6,428 nucleotides of DNA, taken from positions 1 to 6,428 of the forward strand of contig CAZMUD010000064.1 in assembly GCA_964569715.1 (NCBI GenBank). Reading direction: 5' to 3'. Below the pieces are notes generated by a model. That model was not told the DNA's origin and ran no database searches. It saw only the letters and a program-made list of their open reading frames with translations. A program made the translations under genes and the position numbers. Positions 1-4,928 of this stretch are shown piece by piece. The DNA is from CAZMUD01 sp964569715. Its GTDB lineage: Bacteria > Chloroflexota > Dehalococcoidia > Dehalococcoidales > UBA2162. Each line of letters opens with the position of its first letter. The first letter of the stretch is position 1.

Positions 1-345
1 GCATAGGGCGAGGGTAGGAACCTCTCTTCCGTTGCGGAGATTGGTAGCCATCCTGCTGTTGTGCCACATCACCACGTGCAGGATTACCCGGTTATAGACC
101 ACATCCCGGTGGTGCCGGTGCTCCCGCCAACCACTCGACTTAACATGTACTTCAATATCTCCTTTTATCAACCCCCGGCTGGTAGCAATAACCGCATCCC
201 GAAAATCAGCCCCCCGGTCATCGTTAATCCTTCCCGGGTAGATTATCTCTATCGGCTCACCATCTTCAGTGATAAGCCGGGTTCTATCCAGTAGCTGGTG
301 CTGCCAGATTTTAACGACCTGGCTCTCCGAGAGATCATTTGGCAA
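1..345 (-). CDS. DUF2851 family protein, N-terminal part (runs off left edge)
   Basis: The minus strand reads open from a TTG at 345-343 to the window edge with the last codon at 3-1, giving 115 residues with no stop. I recognise the DUF2851 family pattern: an N-terminal IWQ..LL segment (13-19), a YPGRIN..RGADF block (36-48) and the family's strongest stretch around 62-94 (GDIEVHVKSSGW, then HRHHRD, then YNRVILHVV). Family function is unknown. The TTG start is chosen because a purine-rich AAAGGGGGG ribosome-binding stretch (358-350) lies just upstream. Another in-frame TTG at 372-370 is possible, and an in-frame TAA at 393-391 bounds the frame. There is a TATAAG box at 395-390 but no convincing -35, so the promoter is unresolved. 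The rest of the gene (family members are usually around 400 residues or more) lies outside the window. The plus-strand frame at 61-294 is a shadow of this gene. Confidence 0.85.
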   Translation of the reverse strand, partial: MPNDLSESQVVKIWQHQLLDRTRLITEDGEPIEIIYPGRINDDRGADFRDAVIATSRGLIKGDIEVHVKSSGWREHRHHRDVVYNRVILHVVMWHNSRMATNLRNGREVPTLALC

Positions 346-441
346 CCTACCCCCCTTTACTCCCTGACACAAAGCGGTGCTGCCAGACTCTTATAATTTC
401 TCTCTCTGGAAGGTTATTTATCAAACCTCGTCACCTTCAGG

Positions 442-662
442 TTTTATTAGGTAACCCTCCCCCTTTTATCCCCCTCCCTTAATAAGGGAGGGGGAAGTGA
501 TTCCAGAAGAGAGGCTTCGCCTCTCTTCAACTCTCCTTCAAGCCGCCTCCTTTGTTTCCTCTCTTTTGATAAGAGGAAGAGAATCTCCCCAAAGAGGCAA
601 TCTCCTTTTATAACTCTCCTCTTTATTTAACACGATATCGTGTATCAAATAACCTAATAAAA
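442..662. repeat. 221-bp inverted-repeat-bounded element with internal hairpins (repeat copy 1)
   Basis: The segment is bounded by perfect 11-bp inverted repeats, TTTTATTAGGT (442-452) and ACCTAATAAAA (652-662). Inside is a perfect 11-bp hairpin with a 3-nt loop (470-494, CCCCCTCCCTT arm) and a perfect 10-bp hairpin with a 3-nt loop (506-528, GAAGAGAGGC arm). Weaker inverted CTCTT/AAGAG sequence lies at 561-575. The 461-530 part aligns well with 1262-1331 further along the window. No coding frame is supported. It could be a non-autonomous miniature element or a REP/BIME-like hairpin repeat. I see no clear target-site duplication, so mobility is inference. Confidence 0.5.
629..644. promoter_or_regulatory. 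Palindromic operator-like site 1 (distal)
   Basis: ACACGATATCGTGT (630-643) is a perfect 14-bp palindrome with the same ACAC-N6-GTGT spacing as the two sites next to the XRE gene (847-862 and 1116-1131). It lies near the right end of the inverted-repeat element. No good promoter is seen over it: a TTGATA lies at 648-643 on the minus strand, but there is no matching -10. It is probably a binding site of the nearby XRE protein, inferred from shared sequence. Confidence 0.5.
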
Positions 663-685
663 GCGGCCTGCCTCAGCTAAACCGC
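655..685 (-). terminator. Possible intrinsic terminator of the leftward transcript from 843-871
   Basis: On the minus strand GCGG (685-682) can pair with CCGC (666-663), with an inner CTG/CAG pairing (676-674 with 670-668), followed at once by TTTTATTA (662-655). The stem is short and interrupted, so the call is weak. Its position roughly 150-180 nt downstream of a consensus promoter makes it plausible. Confidence 0.35.
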
Positions 686-842
686 CCAACCTTACCGCTG
701 ATTTTGTGCTACCGCTTAGCCTAACTGTGCATCAAGCTCTGGCTTGAATGCCTGATAGACCTCAACCTTAATCCCTGCCTACCTCCAGACTATGATTCCC
801 GGATATTGCACCTTTAGCCAGCTACTAGGTACAACCCCAGCT
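655..842 (-). other. Putative short transcript downstream of second operator-promoter; ncRNA or gene remnant
   Basis: This stretch lies immediately downstream of a near-perfect minus-strand promoter (843-871) and upstream of a terminator-like hairpin (655-685), which implies a transcript of about 180 nt. No standard start codon with a ribosome-binding site opens a frame longer than about 15 codons. One minus-strand frame from 841 reads 20 sense codons, a TAG at 781-779, then 20 more sense codons to a TAA at 718-716. The second half (KVEVYQAFKPELDAQLG) looks protein-like, which suggests a decayed small gene. I do not recognise it. A regulatory RNA is the alternative. Confidence 0.3.
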
Positions 843-871
843 ATTATACACGGTTCCGTGTAAATTGTCAA
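843..871 (-). promoter_or_regulatory. Consensus sigma-70 promoter reading leftward (P2)
   Basis: On the minus strand TTGACA (871-866) and TATAAT (848-843) are both perfect hexamers separated by exactly 17 bp. The -35 hexamer contains the TGA stop codon of the XRE gene (870-868). The spacer contains most of a 16-bp palindrome (847-862) like the one in the XRE gene's own promoter, so both promoters probably share a repressor. The transcript would start near 836 and read into a region with no intact gene. Confidence 0.75.
847..862. promoter_or_regulatory. Operator-like palindrome 2 (in P2)
   Basis: TACACGGTTCCGTGTA is a perfect 16-bp palindrome between the -35 and -10 boxes of P2, overlapping the first two bases of the -10. 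A protein bound here would block RNA polymerase. With its flank it resembles 1116-1140: both continue on the plus strand as GTGTAAAyTGTCAA. The likely ligand is the XRE protein encoded at 868-1104. Confidence 0.65.
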
Positions 872-1104
872 GGCTTTTCAGCCGGGGTTGCTTTATACTC
901 AAATTTAGCTTGCTCAGCAACAATAGAAAGAACAGTGGATGAGGCACCGCGTGGCTTATACATCCCCTTTTCCCATTCGCTTATTGTTTGCTGACGCGTG
1001 CCTAGTCTGTCGGCCAGTTCACGCTGGGTTAAGCCTAGGTGGCGCCTTAAGGTTCGGATGTGCTCACTATCCCATTTTGGTCGATTCAGTTTATCCTTAC
1101 CCAT
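868..1104 (-). CDS. Small XRE-family helix-turn-helix transcriptional regulator
   Basis: 78-residue DNA-binding protein. The HTH_3/Cro-CI fold spans about residues 14-66: helix 1 at SEHIRTLRRHLG (13-24), the characteristic LTQRELADRLG (25-35) as helix 2 and turn, and recognition helix RQQTISEWEKG (37-47). The following KPRGAS and hydrophobic helix (57-66) complete the domain, leaving a short Lys/Glu-rich tail and no sensor domain. Such stand-alone XRE proteins usually act as dimeric repressors in phages, plasmids and toxin-antitoxin loci. ATG at 1104-1102 is chosen because a consensus promoter (1112-1140) places transcription start almost on the ATG, so translation is probably leaderless; no Shine-Dalgarno fits. 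Matching palindromes in its own promoter and in the promoter beginning at its stop codon suggest autoregulation plus control of a second transcript. No toxin partner is visible. Confidence 0.88.
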   Translation of the reverse strand: MGKDKLNRPKWDSEHIRTLRRHLGLTQRELADRLGTRQQTISEWEKGMYKPRGASSTVLSIVAEQAKFEYKATPAEKP

Positions 1105-1111
1105 TAGTTAA

Positions 1112-1140
1112 ATTCTACACGATTTAGTGTAAACTGTCAA
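1112..1140 (-). promoter_or_regulatory. Promoter of the XRE regulator gene (P1)
   Basis: Minus-strand TTGACA (1140-1135), a 17-bp spacer and TAGAAT (1117-1112; five of six to TATAAT). The start point expected 6-8 bp past the -10 falls at about 1106-1104, on or next to the ATG, implying a leaderless mRNA. The spacer is occupied by the inverted repeat at 1116-1131, consistent with autorepression. Confidence 0.72.
1116..1131. promoter_or_regulatory. Operator-like inverted repeat 3 (in P1)
   Basis: TACACGATTTAGTGTA has 5-bp arms TACAC and GTGTA with a 6-bp centre, the same geometry as 847-862 and, with one arm base different, 629-644. It sits between the -35 and -10 of the regulator's promoter and overlaps the first two bases of the -10. 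It is probably the autoregulatory operator; this is inferred from position and repetition. Confidence 0.62.
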
Positions 1141-1161
1141 TGATGAGATTATTTATTAACC

Positions 1162-1261
1162 NNNNNNNNNNNNNNNNNNNNNNNNNNNNNNNNNNNNNNN
1201 NNNNNNNNNNNNNNNNNNNNNNNNNNNNNNNNNNNNNNNNNNNNNNNNNNNNNNNNNNNNN
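1162..1261. other. Assembly gap of exactly 100 Ns
   Basis: The run of N is exactly 100 long, the usual placeholder for a scaffold join of unknown length. It falls at the left side of a hairpin-repeat copy, which probably broke the assembly. Real sequence of unknown size, possibly including a gene, may be missing. An apparent plus-strand open frame at 1140-1355 exists only because it crosses the Ns. Confidence 0.95.
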
Positions 1262-1382
1262 CCCCTTTATCCCCCTCTCCTTCTCAAGGAGAGAGGGAAG
1301 AGATTTTAGAGAGGGGCGAAGCCCTTCTCTTACTTATTCCCCCTTCCCTTACTAAGGGAAGGGGGTTAGGGGGATAGGTTAC
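1262..1382. repeat. Multi-hairpin intergenic repeat (copy 2, left end lost in gap)
   Basis: 1262-1331 aligns with 461-530 (shared CCTTTTATCCCCCTC-type start, first hairpin, GGGAAG.GATT linker, second hairpin). Hairpins here are CTCTCCTT/AAGGAGAG (1275-1282 with 1286-1293), a 10-bp stem with one G-U pair and a GAA loop (1308-1330), and a perfect 12-bp stem with a 3-nt loop (1339-1365). The right end, GGGGGATAGGTTAC (1369-1382), is roughly the inverse of the left end of copy 1 (GTAACC...TATCCCC). The TTATTAACC just before the gap (1153-1161) may be the left end of this copy. Confidence 0.6.
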
Positions 1383-1421
1383 AAAACGACCTCAACGATA
1401 GCTCTTCGGCAAAAGTCTCTA

Positions 1422-1451
1422 TTGACAGAACACCGAGAGTAGCTTTATTAT
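1422..1451 (+). promoter_or_regulatory. Promoter of the IPT/TIG surface-protein gene
   Basis: TTGACA (1422-1427), an 18-bp spacer and TATTAT (1446-1451). This predicts a start near 1458 and a 5' leader of about 49 nt. The leader contains two small inverted repeats, AGGCA/TGCCT (1453-1457 with 1467-1471) and CCTCC/GGAGG (1469-1473 with 1483-1487). The second could hide an upstream GGAGG, but that GGAGG is too far from the ATG to be the working ribosome-binding site. Confidence 0.55.
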
Positions 1452-1506
1452 TAGGCAGAAAAACTATGCCTCCTTCACACCGGGAGGAATAAGGGTAGGA
1501 CATTAA

Positions 1507-3390
1507 ATGAAATACAATAAAATTTTCCGAATACTGGCTATAAGCGTTGCCTTCTCTCTACTGCTATTAGTCATACCAGCCACACCGGTCCTGGCTGCCG
1601 GATCCTTTGATATCTCTCCAAAGCACGGTAAAATCGGCGACTCTATAGAATACTATGGCTATGGTTTTAATCCAGGGGACTCGCTTAAGATCTATTTTTC
1701 CAGCGATGATGCTATATTGGGTAATGAAATTAACGACGAAGTAGATACCTACAAACACATAGCTAACATCACGGCTGCTACTGATGGTACCTTTATTTTT
1801 GATGACCCTGTCCCTGATGAACTAACCGGGGGTACCGATGACGAAGACGTAACCTGCGGCACTTACTATATCTATGCTACCCTTTCGACAAGCACAGATA
1901 TAATAGCTAAAGGTACATTTACTGTGGAGAGTACCGGCTCGATTACCCTTGACACTGATGAAGGCCCGGTAGGCACTGAGGTCGAGATTACCGGCGAGGG
2001 CTTTGAGGATGAAGAGGTCCTTATTATAGAATACGATGATGATGAAGTAGATATAGAAAGCGGCGATGAGGAAACTGATGACGACGGAGAATTTAAGGAT
2101 ACTATAATCATCGTTCCTCCAAGCACAGCCGGCGACCACACTATAACCGTCACCGGTGACGACTCAGGCATTACCGCCACGGCTGAATTCACCGTAGAGC
2201 CGGAGATAACCCTTGACCCTACCGAAGGCCCATCAGGCACCGAGGTGACGGTAACCGGCACCGGCTTCGGCGAAAGGAGCGATTTTGAGTATGTCGAATT
2301 TGATGGTGATGATATAGATATAGAAAGCGGCGACGATGATACTGACAGGGATGGCAGCTTTGAGTTTACATTTATTGTTATAGAAACCGACTTAGACACC
2401 TATGAGCTAGAGGTTAAGGATGAGGATGGCAATTCAGACAAGGTGGAATTTACCATAGCTGCTGCTGCTCTCACCATCGAACCCGACACCGGCTCTGTGG
2501 GCGATACGGTTAGCATCAACGGCACCGGGTTTCAAGCCAGCCAGTCAATATCCATCACTTTTGACAATGAGAGTGTTGTCACCGCTACCAGTGACGAATA
2601 TGGTAATCTCAGCACCAGTTTCACTGTGCCGGTCCGTAGTGCCGGCACCTATCAAATAAAAGTCAGCGACGGCACCAATACGTGTGAGGATGACTTCACC
2701 ATTTCCACCAGTGCCAGCATTATGCCGACTACAAGTGCAGCTTCACCTGGTCATGTCGGCACCGAGCTCACCGTCGGTGGCGTCGGGTTTACGGTCGGTA
2801 GAACAGTAACCATTACCTACGATGATACTCAAGTAGCTACAGCTACTGTCAACACTGACGGAGCCTTCTCGGCTACCTTCAAAGCCCCAGCCAGCAGCGG
2901 CGGAGCACACACCATAATCGCCACTGATGTCATCAACAGCAGAGAGTTTACTTTCGTTATGGAATCAACACCACCGACGATACCAGTGCCACTAAAACCG
3001 GAAATGAATATTAAGGCAGAGGCAGAGACATACTTTGACTGGGAGGATGTTACCGACCCCAGTGGTGTAACCTATACCCTCCAGATTGCCACCAGTGAGG
3101 ACTTCACTAAGGGCTCGATAGTGCTGGAGAAAACGGGGATTACCCAGTCGGAATACACTATCACTAAAGCGGAAAAACTACAGTCGGTCAGTAAGGATAC
3201 CCCTTACTACTGGCATGTTAAGGCTATAGATGGCGCCTTGAACGAAAGCCAATGGTCAGGCACCGGGGCATTCTATATGGGCTTTTCCCTGGCTCTGCCT
3301 CAGCCGCTTCTATATACTCTATTTGGAATCGGTGCCCTGCTGCTCGGTATTTTTGGCTTCTGGCTAGGCAGGAAAACCGCCTACTATTAA
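1507..3390 (+). CDS. Exported IPT/TIG-repeat surface protein with C-terminal membrane anchor
   Basis: 627 residues. A Sec signal peptide (basic KYNK, hydrophobic core about 9-24, probable cleavage after VLA at 30) directs export. Five Ig-like IPT/TIG-type repeats follow, at about 33-141, 145-230, 233-317, 322-399 and 404-485, most with the signature (ID)P..G..G..V.I.G.GF near the start and a closing (EF)TV strand. Repeats 2 and 3 carry very acidic Asp/Glu loops (about 177-195 and 266-284) that may bind cations. A fibronectin-III-like domain (about 489-588; FDWEDV..PSGVTYTLQI, then YYWHVKAID) precedes a hydrophobic helix (about 598-620) and a short RKTAYY tail, so the bulk should face outside, anchored at the C-terminus. 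ATG 1507 has AGGA at 1497-1500, 6 nt upstream. The gene stands alone, with its own promoter. Likely role is adhesion or cell-surface structure; the exact function is unknown. Low-quality minus-strand frames inside it come from the repeated acidic codons. Confidence 0.85.
   Translation: MKYNKIFRILAISVAFSLLLLVIPATPVLAAGSFDISPKHGKIGDSIEYYGYGFNPGDSLKIYFSSDDAILGNEINDEVDTYKHIANITAATDGTFIFDDPVPDELTGGTDDEDVTCGTYYIYATLSTSTDIIAKGTFTVESTGSITLDTDEGPVGTEVEITGEGFEDEEVLIIEYDDDEVDIESGDEETDDDGEFKDTIIIVPPSTAGDHTITVTGDDSGITATAEFTVEPEITLDPTEGPSGTEVTVTGTGFGERSDFEYVEFDGDDIDIESGDDDTDRDGSFEFTFIVIETDLDTYELEVKDEDGNSDKVEFTIAAAALTIEPDTGSVGDTVSINGTGFQASQSISITFDNESVVTATSDEYGNLSTSFTVPVRSAGTYQIKVSDGTNTCEDDFTISTSASIMPTTSAASPGHVGTELTVGGVGFTVGRTVTITYDDTQVATATVNTDGAFSATFKAPASSGGAHTIIATDVINSREFTFVMESTPPTIPVPLKPEMNIKAEAETYFDWEDVTDPSGVTYTLQIATSEDFTKGSIVLEKTGITQSEYTITKAEKLQSVSKDTPYYWHVKAIDGALNESQWSGTGAFYMGFSLALPQPLLYTLFGIGALLLGIFGFWLGRKTAYY
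1939..2961 (+). repeat. Four tandem IPT/TIG-type repeats inside the surface-protein gene
   Basis: Four consecutive units of 78-89 codons encode residues 145-485. Units 2 and 3 are the most alike: an identical 19-bp stretch starting TAGATATAGAAAGC occurs at 2048-2066 and 2315-2333, 267 bp (89 codons) apart, encoding the shared DIESGD loop. Units 4 and 5 are more diverged and much less acidic. The similarity suggests growth by internal duplication. Confidence 0.65.
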
Positions 3391-3411
3391 TTGTGGGGAA
3401 CTTTACCCCTT

Positions 3412-3438
3412 GAAGAGTCCAAAGAATCTTGGCTCTTC
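3412..3438 (+). terminator. Terminator-like hairpin after the surface-protein gene
   Basis: GAAGAG (3412-3417) pairs with CTCTTC (3433-3438) and, after one bulged T, CCAA (3419-3422) pairs with TTGG (3429-3432). It lies 22 bp past the stop codon. The following bases (GACCTTAAT) have no strong U tract, so it may be a weak terminator or an mRNA 3'-end stabiliser. Confidence 0.45.
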
Positions 3439-3445
3439 GACCTTA

Positions 3446-3536
3446 ATCCCCCCTCTCCCTCTGGGCTTTCGCCCCTTAGGGCAAGCCTTAAAAGGAGAAG
3501 GCGACTTATTATGAAAGAGGGGCGTACGCCCCTCTT
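3446..3536. repeat. Multi-hairpin intergenic repeat (copy 3)
   Basis: It begins with an ATCCCCCCTCTCC stretch like copies 1 and 2, and ends in a perfect 22-bp palindrome (3515-3536; arm AAGAGGGGCGT) that corresponds to the second hairpin of the other copies. Between them, the first hairpin is expanded by an inserted GGGC-TTTC-GCCC hairpin (3463-3474). The copy lies between the converging surface-protein and hom genes and may contribute to termination on both strands. Confidence 0.55.
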
Positions 3537-3562
3537 AAACACCCTTGATTACACCCCAGAGT

Positions 3563-3601
3563 AAAATGGGTCAAATAATTTCGCTAGCATACTGCTGACC
3601 C
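3563..3601 (-). terminator. Candidate terminator for the homoserine dehydrogenase gene
   Basis: On the minus strand, 9 nt past the hom stop codon, GGGTCA (3601-3596) can pair with TGACCC (3573-3568), with a GCTAGC inverted repeat in the large loop, followed by ATTTT (3567-3563). The loop is long and the U tract short, so confidence is modest. Confidence 0.38.
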
Positions 3602-3609
3602 GTTGCGGA

Positions 3610-4875
3610 CTATGTATTAGCTTTAAGTATACGAATAATCTTCGTCTTAGCTTTCACTACTTCCAGTTTATCAACCTTCTCTATCGCTGCCTGGAGGTTC
3701 CCCTCTTTAGCCAGATGCGTAGTCATAACCACTGGAACAAACTCCTTGGAGACTGCTTCCTCCTGAATAACAGCCGCGATGCTAATATCATACTTCCAGA
3801 AGATGTCACAAATCTGAGCCAGAACGCCGGCTTGGTCCACCGCACTAAATCTCAGGTAGTAGCGCCTCTCGACTCCTTCGGTAGAGCCCAAAGTCAAGGC
3901 CTCTGCCGAATTTGGCATGGGCAGTGTCCTGCCCTCAGCTATATCCAGCAGGTCTTTAACCACCGCATCCGCTGTTGGGTAAGTCCCGGCTCCTGGAGCA
4001 ATTAGTCCGGAGACTACTCCATATTCATCCTCAAGCTCAATACCATTATAGGCTCCCTCAAGAGAGCCTAAAAGGGACATCTTGGGAACCAACGCCGGAT
4101 GCACACTAACATTAAAAACACCTTCATTCTGCTCAATCACCCCAACCAGCTTAACCGAATAGCCCAGTTCAGCGGCATACTGGATATCCTGCAAAGCGAT
4201 ATTCCTAATCCCTTCAACGGGAAAAGGACTGATAGTTTGATACGAATTACTGATGAGACCCAACAGGATACGAATCTTGTTGGCGGTATCTATCCCGTCG
4301 ATGTCCTCTGATGGGTCACTCTCGGCATAGCCTTTCTCCTGGGCTTCTCTAAGTGCCTTCTCAAATCCCTTTCCCTCTCTTGCCATGGTAGACAATATGT
4401 AATTACAGGTGCCGTTCAGAATGGCATAAATTCTTTTGAATTTTTTAGCAGTAGTTCCTGCTTGACGAAACTCGTGAATAAGTGAGTGACAGCCGACAAA
4501 ACTGGCTCTGAAACCAACGCGGCGGTTCAAGGTTGAAGCCAGTTGAAAAATGCGGTGTCCCTCCTGAGCCAGTAGCATCTTGTTGGCAGTAACTACGTCT
4601 TTACCATTGTTTAGGGCTTCTAATAGAACACTTCTGGCTGGTTCAATACCGCCAATCAACTCAACTACGATGTCAATTTCGGGGTCGCTGATAACCTGCC
4701 GCCAATCTGTGCTGAGATAGCTTGCCGGTAGAGCAACCGGGCGCTTCCTTCCCATGTCTATATCAGCGACCTTTACCAGCTCTAGACCGGCGACTCCCTT
4801 TTGATAAAGGATGTCTATTACGCCGGTGCCGATATTACCAAAACCCACAACGGCTACCTTCTTTGTTTCTGCCAT
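3610..4875 (-). CDS. hom: Homoserine dehydrogenase with C-terminal ACT domain
   Basis: 421 residues. Reduces aspartate semialdehyde to homoserine with NAD(P)H, in the cytoplasmic threonine/methionine branch of aspartate-family synthesis. A Rossmann domain opens with VAVVGFGNIGTGV (8-19); TANKMLLAQEG (97-106 region) supplies the Lys at 99. The catalytic segment NGTCNYILSTM (154-164) to KGYAESDPSEDIDGIDTANK (181-200) retains E185, D191, D196 and K200, matching yeast Glu208, Asp214, Asp219 and Lys223 in spacing. PGAGTYPTADAVVKDL (294-309) closes the fold, and an ACT domain (about 338-415; RFSAVDQAGVLAQI) suggests feedback control by an amino acid, typically threonine. Oddity: the usual ASVGGGIP-like loop reads ASFVGCHSL (124-132). 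Start ATG 4875 has GAGGAG (4889-4884) 8 nt upstream. It is monocistronic here, with no thrC, thrB or aspartokinase gene adjacent. Confidence 0.9.
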   Translation of the reverse strand: MAETKKVAVVGFGNIGTGVIDILYQKGVAGLELVKVADIDMGRKRPVALPASYLSTDWRQVISDPEIDIVVELIGGIEPARSVLLEALNNGKDVVTANKMLLAQEGHRIFQLASTLNRRVGFRASFVGCHSLIHEFRQAGTTAKKFKRIYAILNGTCNYILSTMAREGKGFEKALREAQEKGYAESDPSEDIDGIDTANKIRILLGLISNSYQTISPFPVEGIRNIALQDIQYAAELGYSVKLVGVIEQNEGVFNVSVHPALVPKMSLLGSLEGAYNGIELEDEYGVVSGLIAPGAGTYPTADAVVKDLLDIAEGRTLPMPNSAEALTLGSTEGVERRYYLRFSAVDQAGVLAQICDIFWKYDISIAAVIQEEAVSKEFVPVVMTTHLAKEGNLQAAIEKVDKLEVVKAKTKIIRILKANT

Positions 4876-4900
4876 AACATAGACTCCTCAGCTAGCTCAT

Positions 4901-4928
4901 ATTATAGCTACTAGCAGGGTGGTGTCAA
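4901..4928 (-). promoter_or_regulatory. Promoter of hom
   Basis: Minus-strand TTGACA (4928-4923), 16-bp spacer, TATAAT (4906-4901): both hexamers perfect. The -35 contains the TGA stop codon of the upstream terminase frame (4927-4925). The expected start near 4895-4894 gives a leader of about 20 nt carrying the GAGGAG ribosome-binding site, so hom is transcribed independently of the phage-type gene. Confidence 0.75.

Noticed and set aside
61..294. Plus-strand open frame of 77 codons
   Set aside because: It is antisense to the clear DUF2851 frame, Pro/His-rich, with no ribosome-binding site.
719..725. GCCTAAC resembling half of an integron attC site
   Set aside because: No partner GTTRRRY lies at a suitable distance and there is no integron integrase in view.
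868..1104. XRE gene as the antitoxin of a toxin-antitoxin pair
   Set aside because: No intact small toxin frame is adjacent on the same strand; the downstream stretch has no proper start and is stop-interrupted.
939..1127. Plus-strand open frame of 62 codons
   Set aside because: It is a shadow of the XRE gene on the opposite strand, whose HTH motifs are unmistakable.
1140..1355. Plus-strand open frame crossing the Ns
   Set aside because: About half of it is unknown bases and the remainder is hairpin repeat; it is an artefact of the gap.
461..1382. Hairpin repeats considered as a CRISPR array
   Set aside because: Only imperfect copies at irregular, large distances; no uniform repeat-spacer pattern and no cas genes.
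1453..1487. Riboswitch in the surface-protein gene leader
   Set aside because: Only two short inverted repeats in about 49 nt; too short and without any recognisable aptamer motif.
1567..2399. Three minus-strand open frames inside the surface-protein gene (63, 105 and 175 codons)
   Set aside because: They are antisense readings of the acidic repeat codons, giving Ser-rich low complexity; no start signals or family features.
3715..4311. Plus-strand open frames of 96 and 70 codons
   Set aside because: They are antisense to homoserine dehydrogenase and show no protein-family features.
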